Assembly: GCA_018697195.1 (NCBI GenBank)
Contig: CM031878.1
Span: 69,277,085 to 69,341,084 of the forward strand
Origin: Certhia americana
Taxonomy: Eukaryota; Chordata; Aves; Passeriformes; Certhiidae
Reading direction: 5' to 3'
DNA: 64,000 nucleotides
Part shown: positions 25,697 to 37,804 of the stretch, piece by piece
How the letters are laid out: each line of letters begins with the position of its first letter
Numbering within the stretch: position 1 is the first letter of the stretch
Position numbers and translations under genes: made by a program
Notes under the pieces: generated by a model
What the model was told of the DNA's origin: nothing
What the model saw: the letters and a program-made list of their open reading frames with translations, nothing else
The model's database searches: none

Positions 25697-26441
25697 TGTC
25701 TTAGGTTGTAATGCAAGATGTAACCAGAAGTATGTTTTCTATCACATCTGTTGATGTTGAAACCAGGTGGAACAGTGCTCTTTATCTCCTTTATAACCCA
25801 TCCCTCATAACTCTGAAGGGACATCCTCTGTCAATGGGCCAGCTGTTAAAACCAAGTAGGGCAGTTTTCTTTATCTCTTCCACACCCCATTCTACCTCTA
25901 GGGAGATATCTTCTGCTCATGGGCCATTGAGTCTCATTGCATGGCTGAGAGAATTACATCATCCCATTGGGAGATGCTACACACAGAGGGAGGAGACAAG
26001 CATTCCTACCTGGATAGAAAATCTGAGTTTCAGATCACCACGGCACCCTTTTTACACTGGATTCTCGGAGCAAGACCAGCCAATCTATCACCACTGGACC
26101 ATCAGAGGAAATGTACACCTTTCTACAGGATCATTGCTTCAACAGAACCACATGTATCCCTCCAAGAGGACTGCAGCCACCATTGAATGGGACTGCTACC
26201 AACACCCTGATCCACAGGGTGTCAGGTGGTATCCTGACTCTGTCAGTGGATTTGGGTTTTTTTAATTACTGGACTTTTACCTTAATTTTCCTAATAAAGA
26301 ACTGTTTTTCCTATTCCCATATCTTTTCCTGAGAGCCCTTAATTTCAAAATTATAATAATTCAGAAAGAGGAGCTTACATTTTCCATTTCAAGAGAGACT
26401 TCTACGTTCCTTAGCAGACACCTCTCTTTTAAACCAAGAAA
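25697..26441 (+). mobile_element. Solo LTR of an ERVL-like family common in passerines, plus strand
   Basis: It starts TGTCTTAGGTTGTAATGCAA and ends near ...CCTTAGCAGACACCT plus a short A/C tail. A decayed TATA-like GATAGAAAAT lies at 26013-26022 and AATAAA at 26293-26298, followed by CTATTCCCATATCTTTTCC. I recall this sequence type as a frequent LTR of passerine genomes; the family name should come from RepeatMasker. It contains an internal imperfect tandem duplication at 25756-25930. A 184-codon open frame (25711-26265) spans most of it but has no retroviral or host domain, and coincides with LTR sequence rather than with an internal coding region. Confidence 0.7.
25756..25930 (+). repeat. 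Imperfect tandem duplication inside the LTR
   Basis: Unit 1 (25756-25854) starts GTTGAAACCAGGTGG and ends near CAATGGGCCAGCT. Unit 2 (25855-25930) starts GTTAAAACCAAGTAGG and ends near TCATGGGCCATTG. Between these ends both share a CTTTATCTC core and a GGGA-CATC/TATC segment. The units differ by substitutions and deletions, so the duplication is old. Confidence 0.6.
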
Positions 26442-28112
26442 TACTTCATGCAGCCTTCAGTGAGACTGTGGTGAAGCTCTGAGTATAAACCCCCAGACTG
26501 AAGTTTGTCAGAGCCCTGGGTGTGATTTGTGTATAAAACATGTCCAGAAATGTCAATATCCATCCCTGTTTAATTCCTTAGTGCGTGTGGGATTTGATGA
26601 GGATACCGAACATATGAGAATACCTAATAATGCCACGTGTGCCTGACACAGAATGATACAGAAGAGGAAGGTAAACAGAGAACTTCATGTGATGACTAGA
26701 GACAGATTCCATTCTTGCTTGCTGTCATTCATGATACTTTAGGAATCAAACAAAACTTTGAGATTTGATTTTTTACCTTTGCTCTTCCAAAGCAGATCTG
26801 TGCAATACACATGCTCATAATAACAAAGGAGATTAACATGGTGACAACACATATAATATATAACAACTTCATAATTTTTAAATAATCAGGTTTGTGTGTG
26901 GATAGCATGTTGTGATTTTGTGGCCAATTAATTCTGTGTACCAAAAAAGGAAAAAACCCTGCTACAACTCCAGTTTTCCAGAGAGTTTAACAGTATTCTT
27001 ACACTTAATGCTCCCACATTGCTTTTACCTAATGAGCAGTCACATCTGCACCTTTCTGTGCACAGTGGTCTTCAAAAACAGGGAATTGGTAATTGACTTT
27101 TCCAGTGCTCATATGTAAGAAAAAGTCTGATAAAATTCCAGAAAGGCATTTTATCGGGCAAGACAACAGATGGCCAGCAAGTGGAACTCAGCAAAGCAGA
27201 CTGATTTCAGTGTTGCTGTAAAAGTTATAATTCGAAATCCTATCCAAGAACCTCTTAATTACAGCTCTGCTATTTTATTCAAATGTGGTTTATTTTTGCT
27301 TTGGCTCCTTGTTCAAGAAGGAAGATATCAACTCCACAATGTATTCTTTTGTAAGAATTTTATGTCTCATCCTCTTTTGTTAGGTTTCATACATATACCA
27401 TACACATAATGATTGCTTTTTGCAATGTGAAATTTCTTGTAAAATTTCTTGAAAGCTGAGTGAGTTCTAGAGATTCAAAGGAAATGGTTTTGAAATTATT
27501 TGCAGTAAAGTCAACATTCCAGCATGATTCTTTCTAGCTAATGTCTCTCGTTAAGGCATGGAAGAAACAAAATACATCATATTTTAACAGTACTGTTACA
27601 CTAAACTTTTGTTGCCAAGGAGACAAAGACTATAGATGAAATCCCAAATTCTCCAAGAGGTGCTAATAACTCAGCAGTGCTTAAGAACTTGTTGAAAAAT
27701 TCTGCATTCTTGAAACATTTGTCTCATTATTCATCTTCTCTTTCAACACTTGAATGTGTACCCTTTGGGCTTTTTTTCAGGAGGGAATACACAGCTCCAA
27801 AGGCTGATTCACTGACTATGCTGAAGGAGAAGGTAGCTGGTAATAAGGGTTGGGAGTCTTTACAATTTTACCTGGAAGTTCTAACTTAAATACAGAATTT
27901 TTAATGCATGCACTTTCTGCATTCAGCAGCATGGATATAATGCAGATTATACAATGAGAAATTGCACTGTGTGTGGTGAGTCAGGCTACTGACAGCTTGG
28001 CTCTTATTGATATAAGAAACCCTGAAGGCTCTGGATTGTCACTGTCATCACTGCCTGCTCCTTGCCAATTATTCCAGAAAAATCTCCAAGCTCCTGCTGT
28101 AGTTTGTAGGCT

Positions 28113-28225
28113 ACAGGACCAAGCTGCCAAAGAGGTTGTGGAGGCTCGATCCTCAGAGATATTCAAAATCCTACTAGGCATGGTTATGTGCTGCCTGACC
28201 CTGGTTCATGCTGCCTCATCACATG
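28113..28225 (+). mobile_element. CR1 LINE 3'-end fragment, plus strand
   Basis: The stretch reading AAAGAGGTTGTGGAGGCTCG, then TCAGAGATATTCAAAATCC and a CTGCCTGACCCTG-like block, matches the end of the CR1 reverse-transcriptase frame and the start of its 3' UTR (the GTGGAG...GAGATATTCAA signature). Translated, the tail still shows a KEVVEARSSEIFKILL-like match to the CR1 C-terminus. The terminal 8-bp repeats are missing. A 92-codon open frame overlapping it is transposon debris. Confidence 0.55.
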
Positions 28226-28997
28226 CACCAGCAGGAAACGCCCAGTGTTAATGTTTTAATAACAAAAGTGTGTAAAATATAGGGTCCATAGATTTGGCAA
28301 TGCTGTTGGCAACAGAAATGCTTAGCAAGACATCCACAGTAAGATTAAGAAGGAGCAAACCAGTTTCCACTGAATGATTTTTCACTCAAATCACAGGAAA
28401 CAATATTTGGTTTATGTTGTGTTTATCAAAATTGACCAAATCCCTCCTCCTGCCCTGAGTAACTTGGTGCTGCTCTTTGCAGACTGTGAGCTTTAGGAAA
28501 CATGAAGGAACATGGCAATTATGACATTCATTTGAAAAGATAAAATAAATTAACAACAAAAGTTTTTTTATTCACCAGCTGTTTAGGAAAAACATTTTAA
28601 AATACATTTTTAAAACTGGTAATCTCTGGGTTTAGGAGCAGCATTTTTTTTCCAGCCAAACTAAAAGATCTTTCCAGATTCCTTTCGCAGCAGTTCAGAA
28701 GAAACATTAGAAGAACCAGGACACATGAAAGTGCTGCTGCTGCAAGCTTGGCCATTTTTTGAGTCTGGCAGGAGGCAGAAAAGGCCTTTCAGGTAAGTAG
28801 TCTTTTCCAAAGAGCCATTTAGTTTCCACAATGCAAATACAAAATGCATTTTCCTTTTACTTTTTTAACTCAGGTTTTCAGTGTGAAGGCATTTGCAAAG
28901 AACATTTGACAGTTTTTGAGATGGGGTTTTCTCTGGTTTTGTGTTCCATTTTCTTTTTTCGCCCTCATTCTCTCCATGATTTTGCTTTTCCTTACAG

Positions 28998-29119
28998 TGC
29001 TCTCAGGTGTGTCTGCACCCTTGGGAGATAAGGAGGCTTTTCAAAAGGCATTTCCACATCCTGATATTTCTAAGTACAAATCTTATATTGACCTAATTTT
29101 GGAGAAGTTTGGATTGTAA
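28998..29119 (+). CDS. Candidate terminal coding exon, unidentified
   Basis: A long pyrimidine-rich tract (ttttgcttttccttacAG, acceptor AG at 28996-28997) precedes a frame that needs one base from an upstream exon. It then reads about 40 codons to TAA at 29117-29119. The peptide includes APLGDKEAFQKAFPHPDISK and then YKSYIDLILEKFGL, which is protein-like in composition. AATAAA follows 87 bases after the stop. The required entry phase (one base carried over) does not fit the 14544 end (two bases) or the microexon end (zero), so this exon cannot be joined directly to the other candidates. It would need another unseen exon, a different gene, or it is a chance frame. Product unknown. Confidence 0.28.
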
Positions 29120-29206
29120 AAGGTGTTTATTTCTGAGACAGACTACATGAGAGATATTCACTAATGGGACTCTGGTGGCACAGTTAAAAATAACTTACAA
29201 GCAGTG

Positions 29207-29212
29207 AATAAA
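29207..29212 (+). terminator. Possible poly(A) signal AATAAA after the 29.0 kb exon candidate
   Basis: The sequence gtgAATAAAgagaaaaataaaac lies within 100 bases of the TAA at 29119, with a second AATAAA-like site a few bases on. The spacing suits a short 3' UTR. Confidence 0.25.
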
Positions 29213-29333
29213 GAGAAAAATAAAACATGAAAGGTAACAGATGCCTGTCATCAATCAGCAAAAATACATGGAACTTGAGATGTGACAAATGTGAAAGCTT
29301 TTTAATAGACTGCTCAGATGTCTTTATAGACAA

Positions 29334-29359
29334 TTTCAGTTTCAGTTTCAGTTTCAATT
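29334..29359 (-). promoter_or_regulatory. Tandem GAAACT array resembling an interferon-stimulated response element
   Basis: On the minus strand the sequence reads ATTGAAACTGAAACTGAAAC followed by TGAAATTG, that is, consecutive GAAA cores spaced by two bases. IRF-family factors and PRDM1 are known to bind GAAANNGAAA-type sites, so several overlapping matches occur in about 25 bases. It lies about 210 bases downstream of the candidate exon ending at 29119. The motif is seen directly; any regulatory role is inference, and a short hexanucleotide microsatellite would look the same. Confidence 0.35.
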
Positions 29360-32300
29360 TTGTTATTTTTATTCTCTGTGTTTCTCTTACCCTTACAAAG
29401 TGAAAGCCAGATTTTGCCCTTCCCTGTCTCCATAGAAGGGCAGGAGACTTAGGAAGTTTCCAAGTTTCCTGTCTGGACTTCAGTGTTCAAGTCCTCTCTT
29501 CAAATTCTCAGCCTGAGTAAAGCTGACCATTTATTTTCTGTGTCCACAATGTAGAAAAGTTTTCAAAAACTCCATCTCCCCAACACAGTAGTTCCTCACT
29601 AGAAGGGATGCAATGAGCGCCAGAAGGGATTTTCTTTGTTTTCCTCCCACACCCCATTTAGATACATTTCATTTACATACACATGTATATGTTAATCCAT
29701 CATGACAAAGTACAAGGTGTTTTTATTGAGTTTTAGCAGAATTCTGCCTTGTCACTTGCCTTTCACTTTCTTGTAAGGAGGCTTTTATTTGTGGGTTGGC
29801 ATTTGGAAGAGCTTTGTTCCTGTAGCAAAATTTAGTAACAGGAAGGCTTGGAAAATTTTTTAGCCTATGCAGGAAGCAGGGAAATCCTCTCCTAGATTGA
29901 TGGGCAGAACAAATGATGAAGTTTGTCTCTTGTGCACTCAAACTACTTAGAGTTATTTTCTTTCTTTTTCCATAAAACAGGCGAAGGAGATTTTTATTCT
30001 TTCACTGAATAACATTTGGAAGACACTAATTTAGATGATCATGAAAAGGGATATCTTCCTCTTTCAAGAAAGAAGGGAGGAATAATTTTTTTTTCCCCTT
30101 TCTCAATTGCATCTTTTTCCATCAGAGCATGCATCTGATAGGTACGTTCTTATCAAATAAACATGTTGCCTTTCAGTGGAAGAACAAGGAGGGGATATAA
30201 TTTTTTTTAAATGAAAGACTAAAATATTTCCAGAATAGCTCTTTTTCTACTTGTTGCAATAACAAGGTAATTGTGATAAAAAGAGGAAGAAAATAATTTC
30301 AAAAGTGTTTAGCTTTCTACTTCAGCAATATACGCCAACTTTTTTCCCTGACCCTGCTCTACTAACAGCGACACTATGAAGAAAATGAAAAGTTGAAAAA
30401 TGTGTGATTTAATGTTTTCTAGGAATAGGTAGGAATGAAAAGTTTAGTACCTTGGACCAGTATATGGTGAACAAACCAAAAGGCACAGTGGACTTACAGG
30501 TCCACAAAGAACTCACAAACATAAACAAGAATAAAACTTTCTTTTTTTCCCTAGGAGTTGTGTGGTTGCCACAAACTCTCTTTCTTCATTTGTTGTGAGT
30601 CTGATCTTTTTTGTAGCTCCTGAAGAACACAGGCACATATTTATTTAAGACTGAAGCCTTTTCAGAGAACTGAGAACTGCATTCGAACTTAGTTTGAGTT
30701 AATATTTGTAAGCCTTTGGAACACATATCTTGTATATTCCAGAAGAGAAAAGACTTTTGCCTTATGTCAATAGTGCTACCCTTCTGAGATCCATGGGATC
30801 ATCAGAAATATCCCCTGTAAATTAAATCTGAGAACATGAAGTGCAGTTCTCACAGAAAAAAACCTACTAGTTTTGGACAGCACAGGTGAAGATTAACACC
30901 AAAGTGGAAAACCACCTGGGCAGCCCAATTTAACTGCAAACTCAAGAGGCCTTACCTCATAAAAGCATTAAAGCAGATATAATTGAAAGGTGTTTGACAG
31001 CTAACACTATTACCAGCAATTATATTTTGATGGAAAAGAAATCATATGGGCAGGTATCTATAAATAAACACTCACAAGGCAGGCCAAATAGCATTTCATG
31101 ATACGTTCGGGTCAGAAAGCCAGGAAACTGTGCAGACAAGACAGCACCATGAATACTTTGAAAGGAAGCCCTCTCATTGCTCTCAAAAATTTAAAGGCCA
31201 ACATGAAACAGATGTAATTGCATTTGGGTTCGAACTTCCCACAAAGGTTGGATTTAAGTTAGGCTTGACAGGTACCCAAACTGGAGAAAGAGAAACTCCA
31301 TCCCTAAGCAGTGTCTGTCACGGAATGAGTGGTTTTGTCTTGTCTCCTGGATGTTCCTCTTCCTTTGAATATCAAAAGTCTTTGCAAGACATGCTTACTT
31401 CCCTGTACATAATTCTATTATATTATATCTATAATAATATTTGTTAATATTGCTGTAATATTCAGAAGGCCCCATCACATATCTGTCTCCATCCCAGTAG
31501 AACGGGGTAAAATACACAGGAACATAGCCCCTGCTCCAAAACACTGACTGTGCAAACAAAAATTGTGAAGTTTTTACCTAAAACCTTTACATCCTTTGGG
31601 GATTAAGAAATTCCCATAAAAATGGAGACTTTTTAAGGGGTATACTGGGGTGGGATGTACTCTGAACCTACAGAAACAAAGAGAAAAAAAAAGCCCCATA
31701 TATCAAAAAGAAAGTTGCTTCTAATTTTAGAAATTAAGGACCATTTGCTTTGAACTGATTGTTTAGACTTACTCTTGACATTGTTACTAAGAAAAGACGT
31801 GAGGCTTTTTCTGTTCAGTAACTTTTGCTACATGAACAGTGCTGCTTCCAGTTAGTGCTCTCATTAGAAGAAAACATCTCTTTTAAAGGCAGCAGTTCCA
31901 GCAAACCTTAGTTCTGTAACCCTGTTTGTTTCAAACAATAAAAATAATACCAACTTTTATACTTTTTCTTTAAACGGAAAGTAATTAAATTGAAAGCAAT
32001 CTTCCAAATATTCTTTGTATGGCTTTTATTGTGGGCATCCTCAGAACAAAAATAATGGCTCAGACTTGATACAAAATGTAAAGAATTTTTGCGTTTTCCC
32101 ATTATGATGTGGACCAGAGCCTGGTCTAAAGATATGCTTGCCCAGATGTTGACAGACTAAAAGGTCAGTCATTATGCCACACTGTTGTCTGCTTACATTA
32201 ATACCACCATTTCACCATGTAGAAAGTGCACTGTGCCTGGAATATGTGGGATACAGAGGCTCCTGCATGTCACAGAGATTTAGGGTTGGCCCACACCAGA

Positions 32301-35300
32301 CAGACACATCACTGCTAGCGGATCAGGGAAACTTTGGGCTGTGCTGAGTAAATTTTTCTAAAAATTTCTATACTTCTAAAGATGCTGTGTAATTTTTTGG
32401 GGAATGGAGATGGTAGATAGCTTTCAAAGACTGTGATATAGTTTATACAAAACACAGGAATTACACTTACAAAATCCTTCACCACTCACAATGAAAGTAC
32501 GTTGCTGATTTCACTAAAGGTAATAAGACACTTCCTGTCGCTTTCCAAGGAGGAACGAGAGAGGACAAAGGAAGACAAAGGTATTGTTTTTCATTCTACG
32601 TCACTGTCTCCTCAAGTGCTTATTCACTGCTGTTTCAGCCAGTGCCACTTGGGGAAACTCTGAGTTCAGTGACACTAATGTAATTTAAACCTGTATACAA
32701 TCTGGCCCTTGCCCTGTGTGATGATGCTCGCTGTTGATTTAAAAGCCGTTACTAAGAATACCCAGTGAGGAGGAGTTAACAAAAAAACCCCAAACTACCC
32801 AGGGATGGAAGGCAGTGTCCTTTCCCTAATAATGGTTGATAATGGCTTTTCCTGTCATGACTAGTTTCCCATGGAGTCCAAATAAACATGCTGACTGAGT
32901 CCTTAATATCTGATTTCACTCCAGTACAAGCACAGGATAATCTGTGAATGTACAGATCTCTGTCATGATGAGACCTGTTTCACCACAGCTTTGTGAAAGC
33001 TCTTGGCCTCTTTCAGATAAACGGGAGGATTTGTCATAAGCTTTTTCCTGAGAGATGGATTTAAAGAAAACTGGAAGTGGTTTCTTTCCAGTTGGAAGGA
33101 TAGAGCTGCAAACAGTTCAGCTGGAGCCTTTTCCCTTTGGATTTTTCTTCTCTTCAACTGGTGGCAGAGTGTGTTCATGTCAGACAGGGACAGCCAGGGT
33201 CAGCAGCCCTATCCAGCACAGGAGGCAGCCCAGGTATCCCAGGACACTGAGAAAACTTACACACTTTCCCTACTTGAAAACTTTCATGTGAGGGATTCTT
33301 CCTACAAGTTCAAGCACCCAAATATCAAAAAAAAAAGCTCCCCCCAGAACTGAGATGAAGAGAAACACATTTCTGAGAGAAGTACCCCTTCACTTTTGCT
33401 TCTGGAAGTACTACTACCCACTGCTTAGAATCCCTAAAGTCAGAAGAGTGATAGCCTAAGGCAAACAGGTGGATCCAGTTGGAGGAGAGCATGTGAAGGT
33501 GTGCACAGGTGAGATTTTGTGGGGGTGTGTAGGTGCAATCTCTTCACCAACCTGTGTGCCAATATACATTCCCAGAAGGTTATTTCTGCCCAAAAAGTTC
33601 TTCCCCCTCCTTAGTGTCTCCCCTGGAATCACAGAGCTGGCAGGAAACCCTGAAGTAGAGAGAAGTCTCTGCAGATATTGGAAATGCCTAAGGTGGACAC
33701 CTGGCTGCAGCAGAAGTGTGAATGACTGGCTAGGTACAGCTGCTTTTAAGGCAGTCCCTGTTTGCAGCAACAGAGAGAGTGAGGAACAAACTGCAGTGAT
33801 TTAGAGAGCACAACAGTCCAAACCTCACAGCTGTGTGTGCTGCATTATCTCAGTTTAATAACTAGATAGATTTAATTTAAGGAAAATCTGACCTTTCAGG
33901 GTGGCTCTTTAAGAAGGCCCCAGCAGACAGTGTTGCATAGAAAAGATGCCCTCCTTGCTTAGAGAGGGGGAAAAGCTGTTTCTTTGAGACAGATAAAATG
34001 ATGGTGTTTTCAATTGCATTAGTCAGGCAGCACCTTCTTCTTTGTTTACCTTTCCTTCCGTACTTCTCTCTCCGCCTGCACCTCACAACTCAGCCCTTCC
34101 AGAATCTTTGAACAGCTCAGTCTGAATTTATCAGCATCTAGTAAAGCTGATATGAGCTACGATCATTCCTCTCATAATGGTACTAGTTAAAGCTTCCTTA
34201 CAGATACAAATTAAATACTATTTTAGCATTAAATACTAATTTATGCTACTTCCAGAGCTAATTCCTATTCCATGGAACTAGGTTGAGAATTTTGGAAGTA
34301 GATGCTTGATCAAACCACAATTGTTTGCATTCATGGGTCATGCAAGACACACATAAGACATGATTAAAGTACAGTCCATCTAAAATTTTCTACAGAGCTA
34401 CCTGGATGAATCGTCATTTCTAAATGTGTGCTTTGTTCTGAAATTCAGCATCATTTCTTGCCTTCTGCTTACATTTCTTTTCCTACAAAGAGGAAAATGT
34501 GTGTTTCAATAAAAGTAAGAAATGAGTCATGTGTCATTTTAACAAATTTTACGGAATAAAATATGGAACTTATGTGCATGGAAAAGAAGCCCAGAGGAGC
34601 AAAATTAGCTACATAATTATGTACATTTTTAAGAACTTCAGAAGCCATATTCCAGGACTAACTGGAAATTTAAATACCACACTCTTCAGGAAAGGCTTAT
34701 GTTTTGCCACTAGGAGAGCAACAGAACAATTTGGCCAGAATTTTTGGTAGCAGTAAAATGAACAATTGACAGTCCAGTCCTACATTCTTCCCTAATTGAT
34801 GTGGTGGTCTGGATAAAAAATAAATTTTGGTCAGGACCTTTCTGAAATTCAGATTAGGTAATTGAATACCCACAGAGTGTTTCTAGAATTAACCACCACA
34901 TAATTATGATATAATGGACAGGTCCAGCTCAATCACTTTTTTTTTTTCTCTTATGATAAAATGTGTTATGGGCTGATAAAGACTTGAATGTTATCATATT
35001 GAAGCCAAGGTGCTCAGAGAATGTCCTGTTGTCTTTACCTTGAGAAAAAAGGCAGCTTCCTTTTATTTCTGCCTTGTAGTTACTGCAGAATCTGGTAAAT
35101 TCTGCAGGCTGGGCAAGTTGAGTGATTTTTTTGAAAGAGCTTAGGAACAAGTAACAGCTACAAAAATAAACAGTATATTTATTTTGGGACCTTTTTTGTC
35201 TTGGTGCAGCTGTGCATTCTTGGGTGATTTATCATCAGCACCAGGCTTATGGGTTTTACTGAAATCACTTAAATTTGCAAGAAAGCAAAACAATTGTGTT

Positions 35301-36337
35301 ACGACAGCAACAGAAACAGGTTTTGGTTAAATAATTCTGAATTTCCATGACTATGTTTTATTTCTACTTTTGCCTTTTCTGCACTAATTATTTATGTCTC
35401 AAAGGTATTTGGTCTTCAAAAAGTGGTGCTTGAAAAGTTGTAGGCTTTGGCCACGGGTGATGTTGAAGAGCTGTTATTTGAAGTGCCTGATAGTCTTTGG
35501 TAGGAGCAGATTTGTGTTATTCAAGGTCACAAAGGAGATCTCCTGACATCCTCCTCAACCTAAATCTCACTACTTTTATATGTCACTCCTTTTAACTTTT
35601 TTGTCTCTATGGAAATGTCACTTATTACCTGCTTTTTTATGCATTGCAAGTGAGCACAGATGCCTTTTTGAGTGCCAGACCCACTGAAAAAAGCGTAAGT
35701 ATTTTCTAGCATAACTCAATAAAATAAATAAATTAACCTTTCTCTTCATCTGAAATATTTCTACTATATAAAATAAGCATTGTATAAACAACCCTCATGT
35801 AATATAACATAACATGTACATAATCCTTTGGATTTAAATACATTTATTCAATAGGAAAAGGCACAATCAACAGTATCTCTTCAATCCCCAAGGCAAGAGA
35901 TCCAACGAAAAATACATAGACAAGATCCACAAGTTCTACAAAAAAAAAAATTAGTTTATGCCTTGCAAGTGTTTTTTTATCCTCCCTTTCTTTAAGTGGT
36001 TAATTGAAGAATCATGTTTCTCTCCTTTGACCAGTTTGGTGTGCATGATTAAGATCCTCAAGGGGTCAGGAGGTCATCAGGCTTTGATGCCAAAATATGC
36101 ACAACAGTTCTGTTCCTGAGCTGGAAATAGCTGTATCTTCATGTGTCAGAACAGAATTGTTCTCTCCTGTTCAAAAAAACAAGAATAAAATAAAACAAAA
36201 GACATGCTCCTTCCTTTCTCTTTTTGGATTTGCTAAACAAGGCTCATTTCCAGACACCCTTATTTATCCCAATATCTCAATCTCTGAGAGATGAACTTGA
36301 TTTTCATTGCAACCATTTTATTGGGGCAGCATCTTCC
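29360..36337. other. Noncoding span, probable intron
   Basis: No gene supported. Frames at 31130-31447 and 33456-33804 are open on both strands over the same DNA and carry no motif. No LTR or CR1 end was recognised here. Confidence 0.5.
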
Positions 36338-36362
36338 TTTCAGTGGAATTACTCATGAAATT
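36338..36362 (+). repeat. First copy of a 25-bp exact direct repeat
   Basis: Core CAGTGGAATTACTCATGAAA, preceded by TTT and followed by TT. The identical 25 bases recur at 37756-37780. Flanks outside the 25 bases do not match. Confidence 0.9.
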
Positions 36363-37708
36363 TCTACTCCCATTACCTGAGCCATCTTTAAGCATGAGCC
36401 TGGTAAACATGGAATAATTCAATTTCTCTTCTTGCCATCAAATTTTCTGCTTCATGCAAGAAGACATCAAGTTTTTCTGGCCAGAGTTTAAGGCTGACAA
36501 ATTTTCTTGAGCATTAGTCTCTGTAGCCACTACCTCTGTTCATATAATCTATACTTAATAAATGTGACTTTTCCTCTAGAATGTCTTTGTGGAAGAATAA
36601 TTTCTAGTGATGAAATTATGAGGAAAATAACATCACCAAGAAAATTCCCACAATTAACTCTGAAGAGAAATAACTACAGAGATAATTTTGGATAGCCACT
36701 GGAAAAATTTCTTCGGCCTGAATCACCCAAGAGAAAACCACTATAAGTGAAAATAACTGTTTGCAAGGAACAATTATTTTTCCCAGTCAATACTACACAA
36801 ACATTACTCTGTTTTCTTCATTTTCATGTTTAAAAATTGTTGTAAAAGCTCCTAGTATTTCATAGTTGTATATTTAAAACATAACCCCTAATCTACTTTA
36901 CCAGCTACTCAAAAAACCCTCCGAAATTGTTGAAATAAAAATAAGAGCAACAACATACTCAACCAGGGATTCAATCTGTGATAATTCACATGTCCTTTTG
37001 ATGTTGCATATATACCTCCAAATGGTTGGAGTTGTTAATTACAGTTTTCATTACAGTCTAACGGTTTTAAATTATTTATGAAGTTTTGCTGAGAAAGAAA
37101 CCCAGATGGAATTTTCCTAACCTGAAAAATACAGGGGAATTTGGGGCTGACCTGGGGCTGAACCAGGTCAATACATCACAGTGAAGCCTTTTTCCTTGCT
37201 ACTTTAGTCCGCAGGGGAGAACAGAAACCTCAATTAGCAGACAGCAAAAGGACTTTATGGATCAAAAGTAAGTTGATTGCTTAAGTGTGGACACTGCCAT
37301 TGGTCAGGTTTGAGATTTCCTTGCTCATTTTTGTTCTTGGCTGTTCACCCCAATGTTCAAGACTGCACAAAAAGTATTGATTCACTGGGAAAGGATGATT
37401 ATCCCAAATGGAAAACACCTGTGCCCTCTAAATAGCGGATGCAACTCATTCTTACTTTTGTCTTCTTGCAGTATAACTGAGACTTTAGGCAAGTTGATTT
37501 AATAAGAATAATCTGTGAAAAATCTAAAGCTACTGCAGAACTCCTGAGAGAGAGAATTATTCAGTGTTTTCTCAGAATGATTTTGCCCTTTGTTTAAAAT
37601 GAATAATTAAATTTAATCCCAATTTTAGCTTTTGTGTTGCATTTAGACTGCTGCTGGTTTTATTGTGTTTCATTTTGTTCTTCTTTTTTTTTCTTTTCCA
37701 TCTAACAG

Positions 37709-37804
37709 AGCCATGGATTGGGAAGCTTCTAAACCTGTCTACCATTCACATCATATTTCAGTGGAATTACTCATGAAATTCACAGTTGGCCAGACTCAGT
37801 GCTA
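37709..37804 (+). CDS. Weak candidate terminal exon containing the second 25-bp repeat copy
   Basis: A very strong pyrimidine tract (ttctttttttttcttttccatctaacAG, AG at 37707-37708) precedes a frame that takes two bases from an upstream exon. That is the phase offered by the donor at 14544. It reads A-M-D-W-E-A-S-K-P-V-Y-H-S-H-H-I and then SVELLMKFTVGQTQC to a TAA near 37802-37804. GCCATGG at 37710-37716 would also be a near-ideal start context. The short length and the lack of any recognised family keep this tentative. Confidence 0.2.
37756..37780 (+). repeat. Second copy of the 25-bp exact direct repeat
   Basis: Identical to 36338-36362, with 1,393 bases between the copies. It lies inside the exon-like frame starting at 37709. 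Confidence 0.9.

Noticed and set aside
27973..28251. 92-codon plus-strand frame
   Set aside because: Its 3' half is a CR1 LINE tail; no start context or splice signals.
33456..33804. Opposite-strand frames of 104 and 111 codons
   Set aside because: Both strands are open over the same DNA; no recognised domain.
37150..37168. Short hairpin ACCTGG...CCAGGT
   Set aside because: A six-base stem is expected often by chance; no promoter or element context.
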